64,000 nucleotides of DNA from positions 16,920 to 80,919 of the forward strand of contig JABDFJ010000002.1 in the NCBI GenBank assembly GCA_013286645.1, written 5' to 3'. Source of the stretch: Chlamydiota bacterium (GTDB taxonomy: Bacteria > Chlamydiota > Chlamydiia > Chlamydiales > Parachlamydiaceae). Shown here piece after piece: positions 7,616-16,865 of the stretch (its first letter is position 1; every line of letters starts with the position of its first letter). A program made the translations under genes and the position numbers. The notes beneath the pieces are model-generated. The model worked only from the letters and a program-made list of their open reading frames with translations, did no database searches and was not told the DNA's origin.

Positions 7616-9703
7616 TTACTTCTTAATGATTTCTTCTTGAATTTTCGTGGGCACGCGCTCAAAGTGGCTCGGCTCCATGACGTATGTGGCTCGTCCTGAG
7701 GTCAAAGAACGCAGTTGTGTCGAGTAACCGAACATCTCACTTAATGGCACCTCAGCATGGATGATGAGAGCACCTTTGTGTGATTCCTGACCAATGATTT
7801 GACCGCGACGACGGTTTAAGTCGCCGATGACGTCGCCCATTGCAGCCTCTGGCGTCGTGACGTCGACTTTCATGATTGGTTCTAGGATGATCGGCTTGGC
7901 TTTACGTGCCGCTTCTTTCAGCGCCATCGATCCGCAGATCTTAAAGGCCATTTCGCTCGAGTCAACATCGTGGTAAGAACCGAAGACGATGTCGATGGAA
8001 ATATCGACCAGGCTGTAACCGGCGAGTACGCCTGTTGCAATGCCTTCTTCAATCCCTTTGATCGTAGGCGTGATGAATTCTCTTGGAATGACACCACCAA
8101 CGATTTTGTTGTTGATTTCGATACCCTTGCCTTTTTCGTTCGGACGGATATCCAATTCGACGTGAGCATACTGACCCCGACCACCCGACTGTTTGACGAA
8201 TTTGGTCTGGCTGCTGCTTGGCATTGTGATCGTTTCTTTGTAGGAAACTTGGGGCTTACCTACATTGGCTTCGACACTGAATTCACGCTTCATACGGTCG
8301 TGGAGGATCTCCAAGTGGAGCTCACCCATCCCAGCAATGATGGTTTGTCCAGTCTCTTCGTTGGTACTGACGCGGAAGGTTGGATCTTCTTCTGACAGTG
8401 CCGATAGAGCCATGGAAAGCTTTTCACGGTCGCCTTTGGATTTTGGCTCGATAGCCATGGAGATCACAGGTTCTGGGAACTCCATTTTTTCCAAGATGAG
8501 CGGTTTTTCCGGTGTGCACAGCGTGTCGCCGGTGCTGGCTTTTTTTAAGCCAATACAAGCTGCGATATCGCCAGCATGGAATTCGTCGCGCTCTTCACGT
8601 TTGTTAGCGTGCATTTCAAGCAGACGGGAGATTCTTTCTTTGGAATCTTTTGTGCTGTTGATGAGGTTCATCCCTTTTGTCAAGGTGCCGCTATAGATAC
8701 GGATAAAGGTCAGACGGCCCACGTATGGGTCTGTCATGATTTTAAACGCTAGCGCGGCGAATGGAGCATCATCTTCGGGCTTAAGCAGGATCTCTTCACC
8801 TGTGTTAAGATCATGTGCTTTGATCTCACCACGGTCGACTGGAGATGGCATCCAATTAACAACGGCATCGAGCAATTGCTGTACGCCTTTGTTTTTGAAT
8901 GACGAACCACACAGCACCGGATTGAATTTGTTGCCGCAGACACCCTTACGGATGACGGCATGAATTTCTTCTGGTGTCAAGGCGTCTGGGTTCTCAAGCA
9001 CTTTAGTCATGAAGACTTCATTCGTTTCGTCCACAGTAGCTAGCTCTTCGAGCAGCTCGGCACGCATCTCTTTACATTTTTCCAAGAGATCTGCTGGGAT
9101 GTCTGTTTCTTCCCAATCGGCACCAAGTGTTTCGTCGTGGAAGAAAAGGGCTCTCATTGTGATGAGGTCTACCATGCCTTTGAAATCCGATTCTGCACCG
9201 ATAGGGCAGTGGACGGCAATTGCATTAGCATGCAGCTTTTCACGCATCGTCTTAATAGCGTCGAAGAAGTCGGCGCCAATACGGTCCATTTTGTTGACGA
9301 AGCAGATACGTGGCACACCGTATTTATCGGCTTGGCGCCATACGGTTTCGGATTGTGGTTCTACACCAGACACCGAGCAGAACACAGCGACAGAACCATC
9401 GAGAACGCGTAGTGAGCGTTCCACTTCAATGGTGAAGTCTACGTGGCCAGGTGTGTCAATGATGTTGATTTTAGAGCCTTTCCAGAACACTGTGGTGGCA
9501 GCAGACGTGATCGTGATGCCTCGTTCTTGCTCTTGTTCCATCCAGTCCATGGTGGCAGCGCCTTCATGCACTTCACCCATGCGGTGAACGCGGCCAGTAT
9601 AGTAAAGGATACGCTCTGTAGTAGTGGTTTTACCAGCATCGATGTGTGCCATGATGCCGATATTGCGCACATTTTGGAGCTTTTCATTTTGTGGTCTTGC
9701 CAT
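7616..9703 (-). CDS. fusA: Translation elongation factor G
   Basis: EF-G, the GTPase that drives translocation on the ribosome; 695 residues, normal length. G-domain motifs: [20 protein letters not shown] (G1), [10 protein letters not shown] (G2), DTPGHVDF (G3), [10 protein letters not shown] (G4) and GSSFKNKG (G5). Domain IV ([31 protein letters not shown]) and the C-terminal domain follow. AGGAGGG lies 9 bases upstream of the ATG. The gene is 17 bases downstream of rpsG in the same operon. No unusual residues noticed. Confidence 0.98.
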   Translation of the reverse strand: MARPQNEKLQNVRNIGIMAHIDAGKTTTTERILYYTGRVHRMGEVHEGAATMDWMEQEQERGITITSAATTVFWKGSKINIIDTPGHVDFTIEVERSLRVLDGSVAVFCSVSGVEPQSETVWRQADKYGVPRICFVNKMDRIGADFFDAIKTMREKLHANAIAVHCPIGAESDFKGMVDLITMRALFFHDETLGADWEETDIPADLLEKCKEMRAELLEELATVDETNEVFMTKVLENPDALTPEEIHAVIRKGVCGNKFNPVLCGSSFKNKGVQQLLDAVVNWMPSPVDRGEIKAHDLNTGEEILLKPEDDAPFAALAFKIMTDPYVGRLTFIRIYSGTLTKGMNLINSTKDSKERISRLLEMHANKREERDEFHAGDIAACIGLKKASTGDTLCTPEKPLILEKMEFPEPVISMAIEPKSKGDREKLSMALSALSEEDPTFRVSTNEETGQTIIAGMGELHLEILHDRMKREFSVEANVGKPQVSYKETITMPSSSQTKFVKQSGGRGQYAHVELDIRPNEKGKGIEINNKIVGGVIPREFITPTIKGIEEGIATGVLAGYSLVDISIDIVFGSYHDVDSSEMAFKICGSMALKEAARKAKPIILEPIMKVDVTTPEAAMGDVIGDLNRRRGQIIGQESHKGALIIHAEVPLSEMFGYSTQLRSLTSGRATYVMEPSHFERVPTKIQEEIIKK

Positions 9704-9720
9704 AATACGTTACCCTCCTG

Positions 9721-10194
9721 TTACCACTTGTAGTGAGCGAAAGCTTTGTTAGCTTCTGCCATACGGTGGGTGTCGTCTTTTTTCTTGATAGTCGTGCCTT
9801 GGTTGTTAAAGCAATCGACTAATTCGCTGGCAAGGCCGTCTTCCATGGAACGACCGGCTTTTGAGCGTGAGTGTGCGATAATCCAGCGCATAGCCATAGA
9901 CATCCGACGATTTGGTGGGATCTCAATAGGTACTTGGTAGGTAGCACCCCCAATACGGCGTGATTTCACTTCGAGAGCAGGCTGTGCATTTTGCAGCGCT
10001 TGTTCGAAGGCTTCTAATGGATTTTCTATTTTCACTTTTTTGGCAAATTTCTCTAAAGCGTTGTAAATAATACGACGCGAAGTGGATTTTTTGCCGCCAA
10101 TCATGACTTTATTAATAAATTTTGCCAATACAGTGCTTTGATAAAGAGGATCGGGGTCGATTTCTCTTTTAACTGCACGACGTCTTCTTGACAT
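9721..10194 (-). CDS. rpsG: 30S ribosomal protein S7
   Basis: S7 nucleates assembly of the 30S head; 157 residues, normal length. Typical stretches: MSRRRRAVKREIDPDPLYQS, FINKVMIGGKKSTSRRIIY, PALEVKSRRIGGATYQVPIE and AMRWIIAHSRSK. The ATG is preceded by GAGG 6 bases upstream. Second gene in the operon. It is separated from rpsL by 171 bases, unusually far for these partners, and that spacer holds several hairpins. Confidence 0.98.
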   Translation of the reverse strand: MSRRRRAVKREIDPDPLYQSTVLAKFINKVMIGGKKSTSRRIIYNALEKFAKKVKIENPLEAFEQALQNAQPALEVKSRRIGGATYQVPIEIPPNRRMSMAMRWIIAHSRSKAGRSMEDGLASELVDCFNNQGTTIKKKDDTHRMAEANKAFAHYKW

Positions 10195-10365
10195 GGTTTC
10201 CTCGTAATGTTTGCATTGTTCTTCAAGACAGGCTCTAATCCCTGTCGAAGGAAGTGATCTTTCGATTCACCCGGCTTCGCATCGCGAAACCTGTGCGTGA
10301 TTCACGTTTTTATTTTAAGCAAAACGCAAATCGCGGACCAGGATACTCACTGGAGCATCCTAGCG
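10195..10365 (-). other. Structured spacer between rpsL and rpsG
   Basis: A 171-base gap inside an otherwise tight ribosomal operon. Read leftward, it contains three plausible hairpins: AGGAT...ATCCT just after rpsL, GGTTTCGCgatGCGAAGCC in the middle, and GACAGG...GCCTGTC near rpsG. There is no T-run typical of a terminator. It could be an RNA processing or translational control region, or a decayed repeat element. Confidence 0.4.
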
Positions 10366-10737
10366 TTACTTAGGCCGTTTGGCCCCGTACTTAGATCTTC
10401 CTTGTTTACGGTCTTTTACCGCCGCACAGTCTAAAGTTCCACGCACGATGTGGTAACGTACGCCAGGTAAGTCCTTGACGCGTCCGCCACGCACTAGCAC
10501 GATGCTGTGTTCTTGGAGGTTGTGTCCTTCACCACCGATATAGGCGATGACTTCTTGCCCTGTAGATAGACGAACCCAAGCTACTTTACGCAGAGCTGAG
10601 TTAGGCTTCTTAGGCGTCTTTGTTTTCACCTGCAAGCATACTCCACGTCGTTGTGGGCATTTTTGCAAGGCTGGCGACTTACTACGTTTCTTCTTAGGGG
10701 AACGTGGCTGTCGAACAAGCTGGTTAATAGTCGGCAT
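10366..10737 (-). CDS. rpsL: 30S ribosomal protein S12
   Basis: S12, decoding-centre protein; 123 residues from ATG 10737, preceded by CAAGGAGAAGGC. A longer reading frame extends to 10857, but the extra 40 codons hold the promoter and are not conserved S12 sequence. Hallmarks: [37 protein letters not shown] and [20 protein letters not shown]. The TPKKPNS loop keeps the lysines whose mutation gives streptomycin resistance in other bacteria. First gene of the rpsL-rpsG-fusA-rpsJ operon. Confidence 0.98.
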   Translation of the reverse strand: MPTINQLVRQPRSPKKKRSKSPALQKCPQRRGVCLQVKTKTPKKPNSALRKVAWVRLSTGQEVIAYIGGEGHNLQEHSIVLVRGGRVKDLPGVRYHIVRGTLDCAAVKDRKQGRSKYGAKRPK

Positions 10738-10825
10738 GTTTGCCTTCTCCTTGAAAATAGTCTTTAAAAGCTTTTTTTCGTGTTTTTCCACACAGATGAC
10801 TGGTCTGCATAGAAGATACCTGGCG

Positions 10826-10854
10826 AGTATAAAAGATTCTAACAAAAGCCGCAA
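10826..10854 (-). promoter_or_regulatory. Candidate promoter of the rpsL operon
   Basis: Read leftward: TTGCGG (10854-10849), 17 bases, then TATACT (10831-10826), about 88 bases before the rpsL start. The word-repeat array begins only a few bases upstream of the -35, so this promoter sits at the array edge. Confidence 0.5.
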
Positions 10855-10857
10855 CAC

Positions 10858-11054
10858 AAAAAAGGCTAAAGGCTAAAGGCGAAAGGCGAAAAGCAAAGGC
10901 TAAAAGCTAAAGGCTAAAGGCGAAAAAATAAAGGCGAAAGGCGAAAGGCGAAAGGCTAAAAAAGGGAAAGGGTGAAAATGTATCCTTGTATCTTTTATTT
11001 TTATCCTTTATATTTTCGCTTTTAGCCTTTAGCCTTTCGCTTTTAGCCTTTATT
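10858..11054. repeat. AAAGGC-word inverted-repeat element, copy 1
   Basis: Left arm 10858-10968 is an array of the words AAAGGCTAAAGG, AAAGGCGAAAGG and AAAAGCTAAAGG. After about 45 bases, the right arm 11013-11054 carries the same words inverted (CGCTTTTAGCCTTTAGCCTTTCGC). It fills the gap between divergent rpsL and the RdgB-like gene and ends 2 bases before the latter's start codon. The same family occurs at 53587-53884. Confidence 0.85.
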
Positions 11055-11056
11055 TT

Positions 11057-11587
11057 ATGAAGCTTAACACCAGTAATCTAGGTAAGTTTGAGGAATTCAA
11101 ACATCTTTTTGCCAAACACGGCCGCTCGTTAGAAGCGACACATGTGGATCTGGCAGAAATTGAGGCCGATCCCATTTCTGTGGTGGTGCACAAAGCCAGC
11201 CAGATGGAGGATCGCATATTAGTGGATGACACTTCACTTGAAGTGGCAGGCGCGGCTTTAGGGATAAACGTTCGTTGGCTCTTAGAACATTTGCCAGAGC
11301 TGGCTGGAAGGAAAGCTTCGTGGCGCGTTTTATTAGCATATCGTGAAAGAGATCAAGTCTTTGTTTATCAGGGAATAGTGATAGGGACGATTGTTGAACC
11401 CAAGGGCAAGGGAGGCTTCGGTTTCGATCCAGTATTCTTACCAGATGGAGCTACACAAACTTTGGCTGAAGCAAAGCTGGATTGTTACAATGCTAGAGCT
11501 TTGGCTGTGGATGCTTTATTAAAAGAGAAAGCACTGACCATCCAACCTGTCATACAACACTGGCAAGGTCCTTGGCAACAAAGCTAA
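11057..11587 (+). CDS. RdgB/HAM1-like non-canonical purine NTP pyrophosphatase
   Basis: Probable house-cleaning nucleotidase that hydrolyses ITP/XTP-type nucleotides; 176 residues against about 200 for the family. Family stretches seen: TSNLGKFEEFKHLF (substrate loop), ILVDDTSLEV (catalytic acidic residues; usually ADDSGLEV) and GKGGFGFDPVFLPDG. The usual PGVYSARYAG segment after the DDTSLEV motif is replaced by a short NVRWLLEHLP segment, so this is a shortened or divergent member. No ribosome binding site can be seen, because the word-repeat array abuts the ATG. It precedes dxr by 61 bases and may be co-transcribed with it. Confidence 0.72.
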   Translation: MKLNTSNLGKFEEFKHLFAKHGRSLEATHVDLAEIEADPISVVVHKASQMEDRILVDDTSLEVAGAALGINVRWLLEHLPELAGRKASWRVLLAYRERDQVFVYQGIVIGTIVEPKGKGGFGFDPVFLPDGATQTLAEAKLDCYNARALAVDALLKEKALTIQPVIQHWQGPWQQS

Positions 11588-11648
11588 ATATTTTAAGTCT
11601 TTTTTATGCTTTTGCTTTTATGTCTTAGCTCTTATACTTGTAACTATT

Positions 11649-12788
11649 ATGAAAAAAATAGCCATTCTAGGTAGTACAGGTTCCATTGGTGAAAGCACAC
11701 TCAAAGTGGTGCGTCATCTTAAAGAGCGCTTTCGCGTGACGGCCATCGCTGCCAAATCAAATATCGATGCGCTTGAAGCGCAAGCACGCGAGTTTCACCC
11801 CGAATTGATCGCCGTCTATGACGAGCAGCAAGCCCAGATTTTGCGTAAGCGCTTGCCACATATTCCGATAGAATCCGGTCTGGCCGGACTGAACGCAGTA
11901 GCCACGCATAGCTCGGCAAGCTTTGTGGTGTCGGCAATGAGTGGTACGATAGGTCTTGCACCAACCGTGGCCGCTATCCAAGCAGGAAAAAATATTGGTC
12001 TAGCCAACAAAGAAGTGTTGGTGGCGGGCGGGGCATTGGTGATGGAGCTTGCGAAAAAGCATGGCGTGCATCTCTTACCAATTGATAGTGAGCATAGTGC
12101 ACTCTTTCAGTGTTTAGAAGGGCAGCCCCACAATGCCGTGCAGCGTTTGATCCTCACTGCATCAGGGGGGCCGTTTCGCAATTTCACTCCCGAGCAATTG
12201 CAGCAAGTGACACCAGAACAGGCATTGCGACATCCTACGTGGAATATGGGAGCCAAGGTGACCATTGATAGCTCGACGTTGATGAATAAGGGATTGGAAG
12301 TCATCGAAGCCCATTGGTTATTTGGGGTGCCTATCGACAAGATTTCTGTGGTGGTGCATCCGCAAAGCATTATTCATAGTATGGTTGAATTTGTGGATAA
12401 TTCTCTCCTTGCTCAGCTAGGAGAGACTCTGATGATTGTGCCTATTCAATATGCATTGACGTATCCGGAAAGGTTGCCAGGAACGTTAAAGCCCTTTGAC
12501 TTTATCAAATACAATACTTTGCAGTTTCTTGTGCCAGATACGGATCGATTTCGTTGTTTGAACTTGGCTTTTGAGGCGGTTAAAATTGGCGGTACATTGC
12601 CTTGTTATATGAATGCTGCCAATGAGGTGTTAGTCCATCGTTTCTTAGAAAAAAAGATCTCATGGCCAGAGATTGCTTCAAAACTTGAAACGCTGATGGA
12701 AAAACATCAAGTCACTCCCATTCGCTCGTTGGATGATGTCTTAGCTGCCGATGTGCAAGCGCGCCAAGAAACGGGCATGAACTCATAA
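11649..12788 (+). CDS. dxr: 1-deoxy-D-xylulose 5-phosphate reductoisomerase
   Basis: Second enzyme of the MEP isoprenoid pathway; converts DXP to MEP with NADPH and a divalent metal. 379 residues, normal length. NADPH loop GSTGSIGESTLKVV at the N-terminus; metal and substrate residues in LPIDSEHSALFQ, ASGGPFR, HPTWNMGAKVTIDSSTLMNK and GLEVIEAHWLF are all present. In Chlamydia dxr is followed by the rseP-type protease gene, as here (91 bases downstream). Weak ribosome binding site. Confidence 0.97.
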   Translation: MKKIAILGSTGSIGESTLKVVRHLKERFRVTAIAAKSNIDALEAQAREFHPELIAVYDEQQAQILRKRLPHIPIESGLAGLNAVATHSSASFVVSAMSGTIGLAPTVAAIQAGKNIGLANKEVLVAGGALVMELAKKHGVHLLPIDSEHSALFQCLEGQPHNAVQRLILTASGGPFRNFTPEQLQQVTPEQALRHPTWNMGAKVTIDSSTLMNKGLEVIEAHWLFGVPIDKISVVVHPQSIIHSMVEFVDNSLLAQLGETLMIVPIQYALTYPERLPGTLKPFDFIKYNTLQFLVPDTDRFRCLNLAFEAVKIGGTLPCYMNAANEVLVHRFLEKKISWPEIASKLETLMEKHQVTPIRSLDDVLAADVQARQETGMNS

Positions 12789-12879
12789 ATTGCCAACACT
12801 TATCTCTTTATTATATATGCATCATGCTGTATTCTATATTTTTTTTATTATCTACTATTAGCAAAGGTAATTAGGAATT

Positions 12880-14841
12880 ATGTTTATCAGCCTGCTCTAT
12901 GTTTTGCTCGCCATTTTGGGCCTCAGCGTCTTAATTTTTATCCATGAACTCGGTCATTACTACATGGCGCGACGTGTTGGTATGCGTGTCGAGACTTTTG
13001 CGATTGGTTTTGGAAAGCCTGTTTACCAATGGGAACGTGATGGGGTGAAATGGCAAATTGGATGGCTGCTTTTTGGTGGCTATGTAAAAATTGCCGGTCA
13101 AGATAGTGATGATGGACGTGATCCCTATGAAATTCCCGATGGTTTCTTTGGCAAAAAGCCCATCGATCGCATTAAAGTGGCTTTTGCAGGACCTTTCGTC
13201 AACATAGTTTTTGCCCTACTTGTTTTTGTTATCCTCTGGGCAATAGGCGGACGCGAGAAGAACTTTGCTGAATTCACACATAAAATCGGCTGGGTTGATC
13301 CACAATCAGAACTCTACGTGCATGGTATCCGCCCTGGTGATGAAATCACAGCTTATAATCATCAACCCTACCAGAGCTCTAAAGATAATTTGTATGCTCC
13401 AATGACCAGTTCTGGTTCTGTTGCTGTGCAAGGGAATAAAGTCGATTATACCACAGGTGAGAAAACTCCATTCGAATATACAGTAAAGACCTATTCACAT
13501 CCAAATGTGTATGATAAAGGAATTTTAACGACCGGCATCATTAATTCAGCCAGCTATATCATGTATGATAAGGTTGGATCGCAAGAAAATCCATTGCCTG
13601 AAGGCTCACCCTTGCAACACAGTGGTATTCAATATGGAGATCGCATTGTGTGGGTGGATGGAGATCTCGTGTTTTCAGGACAACAGCTTAGCCATATTTT
13701 GAATGATGGTAGGGTGTTATTGACTGTAGAACGCGACGGCAAAAGCATCCAGGTACGCATCCCTCGTGTACCGGTCCAAGAGTTAAAAATGGATCCTGCT
13801 TTCAAAGAAGAATTGACAGATTGGCAATATGAGTCAGGTTTGAACGCCAATAAGCTGGCAAAACTCTATGTGTTGCCTTATCATCTTACTAATGATGGTG
13901 AGGTGATAAGTCCTATTACCTTCATCGACAAAGAAAATGAGTTGGAAGCATTTCCTGAGCATTTGTACGCTTCCAATGAGAAGGCTTTGCTGCCTAAAGA
14001 TAAAATCATCGCCATCGATGGCGTGCCTGTAAAAACAGCATATGCCTTGCTGACACAGCTGCAACAACATAACGTAAATATCATCGTAGAACGTACGCCA
14101 ATAATGGCTAGCGTAAAATCTTGGGATGATGCTGATAAGGAATTCGATCAACAAATTGATTGGAAAGCCATCAATAACATTGCTAGTAGCATTGGCACAA
14201 GCCATTTAATCAAGAGCGATGGCCCCTACGTTTTGCTTAATATCATACAGCCTAAAATGCGTACTGAATTCAAGCTTTCTCCCGAAAAGCAAGCGTGGTT
14301 AACAGCTGAATTGCAAGAGCAAAAGAAAGAAGTGGAAAATATCGAAGATTCAGAAAAACGTGCGCACGCTCTTGCTATACTAAAAAACCAAGAAACCCAG
14401 CTATTACTAGGGTTGCCACAGGTACAAGACCGCAAGGTCCACTATAATCCATCGCCGTTAATCCAGTTTGAAGGGGTCTTTACTGAAATTTGGCGCACCT
14501 TGAAAGCCTTAGTTACTGGCTCGCTTAATCCGAAATGGGTGAGCGGACCGATAGGCATCATTCAAGTTGTTCATGATAACTCGATGATTAGCCTTAAAGA
14601 GTCTTTGTTTTGGTTAGGAGCTATCAGCCTGAACTTAGGTCTGTTAAATCTACTGCCTATCCCTGTGCTTGATGGTGGGACGATTGTGCTTTCTTTCATA
14701 GAGTTGATCACAAGACGCCGCCTCCATCCAAAAACCCTTGAGAAAGTTATTTTGCCGTTTGCTGTGTTGCTAATAGCATTTTTTGTCTTCCTTACCTATC
14801 AAGATGTAAGCCGCCTCGTCAGCCGGTTTCTCCCTTGGTAA
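12880..14841 (+). CDS. rseP: Site-2 metalloprotease RseP/YaeL (M50 family)
   Basis: Inner-membrane zinc protease for intramembrane cleavage; 653 residues. The zinc site FIHELGHYYMARR (HExxH) is in the first transmembrane helix and the third ligand motif NLLPIPVLDGG in the C-terminal membrane block, with final helices after it. Between them lies a large periplasmic region with PDZ-like parts (for example GIRPGDEITAYN, GIQYGDRIVWVDG, LLPKDKIIAIDGVPV). It is some 200 residues longer than E. coli RseP (about 450), as is usual for chlamydial members. AGGA precedes the ATG. Substrate unknown; membrane stress signalling or signal-peptide clearance are the likely roles. Confidence 0.93.
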   Translation: MFISLLYVLLAILGLSVLIFIHELGHYYMARRVGMRVETFAIGFGKPVYQWERDGVKWQIGWLLFGGYVKIAGQDSDDGRDPYEIPDGFFGKKPIDRIKVAFAGPFVNIVFALLVFVILWAIGGREKNFAEFTHKIGWVDPQSELYVHGIRPGDEITAYNHQPYQSSKDNLYAPMTSSGSVAVQGNKVDYTTGEKTPFEYTVKTYSHPNVYDKGILTTGIINSASYIMYDKVGSQENPLPEGSPLQHSGIQYGDRIVWVDGDLVFSGQQLSHILNDGRVLLTVERDGKSIQVRIPRVPVQELKMDPAFKEELTDWQYESGLNANKLAKLYVLPYHLTNDGEVISPITFIDKENELEAFPEHLYASNEKALLPKDKIIAIDGVPVKTAYALLTQLQQHNVNIIVERTPIMASVKSWDDADKEFDQQIDWKAINNIASSIGTSHLIKSDGPYVLLNIIQPKMRTEFKLSPEKQAWLTAELQEQKKEVENIEDSEKRAHALAILKNQETQLLLGLPQVQDRKVHYNPSPLIQFEGVFTEIWRTLKALVTGSLNPKWVSGPIGIIQVVHDNSMISLKESLFWLGAISLNLGLLNLLPIPVLDGGTIVLSFIELITRRRLHPKTLEKVILPFAVLLIAFFVFLTYQDVSRLVSRFLPW

Positions 14842-14990
14842 ATTGACCTGGACGAACTGAGACGATTGCAGAGTAAAAAAATACTGTGCTATACCCCTTT
14901 CAGGGGTAGAGCTCATTCGAGACGATTGCAAAAGCGCCAAAAAGCGATAAACGAGACTTTTGCAATTGTCTCAGTTCGTCCATGTCCAAT
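14842..14990. repeat. GAGACGATTGCA inverted-repeat element
   Basis: Outer arms 14842-14870 and 14961-14990 are near-perfect inverted copies around GGACGAACTGAGAC. Inside are a second GAGACGATTGCA word (14919-14930), its partner GAGACTTTTGCA, and a TACCCCTTTCAGGGGTA hairpin (14891-14907) that matches the elements at 52711 and 62549. It lies between rseP and the ABC exporter operon. Confidence 0.8.
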
Positions 14991-15065
14991 TGCTTTTTCA
15001 TTCCTTGCATCCCAATCTTGAATCCGCTCTTTGCTTTTATCGCCAGGCATTGTATTTTCTTGTTT

Positions 15066-16865
15066 ATGGAGAAAAATCTTTGGGAAAATCTTAAGGGTGT
15101 CTTTCGTCGATATCGCTGGCGCTTTGCCAAAGCCATGATATTGGTGTTGCTTGCTAACATCTTGATGGTGCTTAATCCCCTGGTCTTTCGCCAAGCCGTG
15201 GCAGCCATGGATAAAAATGCAGGACAGGTCAGCGGCATACTAGGTGGTGCATTACGCTTGCTTTTAGGAGACTACTTAGGATCCCTTTGGGCATGGGCGT
15301 TGCTGCTGCTTTGCATAGGAGCATGCGCGGCTTCATTCAAATATTGCATGCGCATCGCATTTATTAAGATCAGTCGCGATATTGAACGCGATGTGCGATC
15401 CAAACTGTTTGTGCGCATGCAAGAGCAGTCGATGGCGTTTTACGATCGCCATGGTACCGGCGAATTGCTCAGTCGGCTGTCTAACGATATTTCCTCTTAT
15501 CGCGACGTCATGGGCTTTGGTATCATGTATCCCGTGTTTTTTTCCACTTTGTTAATCCCGGGTCTGTTGGCGTTATTTTCAATTTCTCCTATCTTGACAG
15601 GAGCCGCATTAGTTCCTTTGTTTGCCATTCCTGTGATTAATTTCATGATCCAGCACGAAGTTTACAGCTTGTCGCATAAAGTTCAAAAGGGCTTGGCCGA
15701 TTTAAGCAATATGACCCAAGAGCAATACTCAGGAATACGCATCATAAAAGGATATGCTGCAGAAAAGCCTCTAGACAGACTGTTTTGTAAATTGTCGCGT
15801 GTCTTGAAAGAGGTTAATATTAAACTGAACTGCTTCCAAGGTGTGCTCTATCCATTCTTTGGATTTTTGACACGAGTGATCACCATTGTGCTAGTCATCT
15901 TTGCCTCTCTTATTATTATTAAGGCATGGGAGACATTAAGTGCTGCAGACTTTGTGTCTTTTATGTGGTTGCAAGCCTATATTTTCTTCCCTATCTTGTT
16001 ACTTGGATGGGTGATGCCTATTTATCAACGCGGTCAAGCGGCTTATGAAAGACTCGTCGAGGTCTATGCCGAACCCATCGAAGTGAAAAATATCAATGCA
16101 AATGGTCTGCACATTGCTCCTGGAGCTGATATCGAGTTTCGCAATCTCAGCTTTACTTACCCCACCGGGCAAAGAGAAATTTTAAAGAATTTCTCTTTGC
16201 ATATTCAAGGAGGGACCTTTGTGGGCATCACCGGACCAGTTGGAGCCGGCAAAACCACCCTATTGCGGCTTCTCAATCGCGAATATGAAATTCCTCTAGG
16301 AAAGTTGCTGATAGGTGGACACGATATCCATGACTATCAACTGGAAGCCTTATGGAATGAAATGGTAACAGTAGAACAAGCACCCTTTTTGTTTTCACGC
16401 ACCATCGCAGAAAATGTGCGCTTTGGCAACGCTGATGCTTTACAAAAAGATGTTGAGATTGTTTCTCAATATGCCGATCTACATGAAACCGTTCTTGGAT
16501 TTCCCCAGCAATATGAGACGATCATAGGAGAAAGAGGAGTGACTTTGTCAGGAGGGCAAAAACAGCGTCTAGCATTAGCACGCGCGTTATTAGTCGACCG
16601 TTCTATTTTATTATTAGATGACGTCTTTGCTGCTTTAGATTCTGAAACAGAAATGCGCATATTTAAAACCATTCAATCGAAGCTGAAGCAAAAAACAGTC
16701 ATACTCATCACGCATAAGGTGTCTGTGCTGGAAGCTTTGGACCGCGTGATTTACATGCAAAATGGCGAAATTCTTGAAGATGGCTCTCCTAAGGATCTAA
16801 GAGGGCAAAGAGGATATTATGCTGCACTAGTAGAACTGCAAAAGCCACATCTAGGTAATGGATGA
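15066..16865 (+). CDS. ABC exporter, first half-transporter (degenerate-site subunit)
   Basis: Membrane-spanning domain of six helices followed by an ATPase domain; 599 residues from ATG 15066. A longer reading frame starts at 14982, but that start lies inside the repeat element. ATPase motifs: Walker A GPVGAGKTTLLRL, signature LSGGQKQRLALARAL, Walker B ILLLDDVFAALD, switch ITHKV. The residue after the Walker B Asp is Asp, not the catalytic Glu. With the next gene (8-base overlap) it should form a heterodimer of the MdlA/MdlB or TM287/288 kind, with one inactive and one active ATP site. Substrate unknown (lipid or drug export are typical). Confidence 0.92.
   Translation: MEKNLWENLKGVFRRYRWRFAKAMILVLLANILMVLNPLVFRQAVAAMDKNAGQVSGILGGALRLLLGDYLGSLWAWALLLLCIGACAASFKYCMRIAFIKISRDIERDVRSKLFVRMQEQSMAFYDRHGTGELLSRLSNDISSYRDVMGFGIMYPVFFSTLLIPGLLALFSISPILTGAALVPLFAIPVINFMIQHEVYSLSHKVQKGLADLSNMTQEQYSGIRIIKGYAAEKPLDRLFCKLSRVLKEVNIKLNCFQGVLYPFFGFLTRVITIVLVIFASLIIIKAWETLSAADFVSFMWLQAYIFFPILLLGWVMPIYQRGQAAYERLVEVYAEPIEVKNINANGLHIAPGADIEFRNLSFTYPTGQREILKNFSLHIQGGTFVGITGPVGAGKTTLLRLLNREYEIPLGKLLIGGHDIHDYQLEALWNEMVTVEQAPFLFSRTIAENVRFGNADALQKDVEIVSQYADLHETVLGFPQQYETIIGERGVTLSGGQKQRLALARALLVDRSILLLDDVFAALDSETEMRIFKTIQSKLKQKTVILITHKVSVLEALDRVIYMQNGEILEDGSPKDLRGQRGYYAALVELQKPHLGNG

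Noticed and set aside
10738..10857. 40-residue N-terminal extension of S12
   Set aside because: S12 begins MPTINQLVR after a good ribosome binding site; the upstream part contains the promoter.
10858..11054. CRISPR-like array
   Set aside because: The repeated units are short words (6-8 bases) without unique spacers of constant length, arranged as inverted arms; no cas genes are nearby.
14982..15065. N-terminal extension of the first exporter subunit
   Set aside because: The extra 28 codons start inside an inverted repeat and look unlike an exporter N-terminus; MEKNLWENLKG at 15066 is the natural start.
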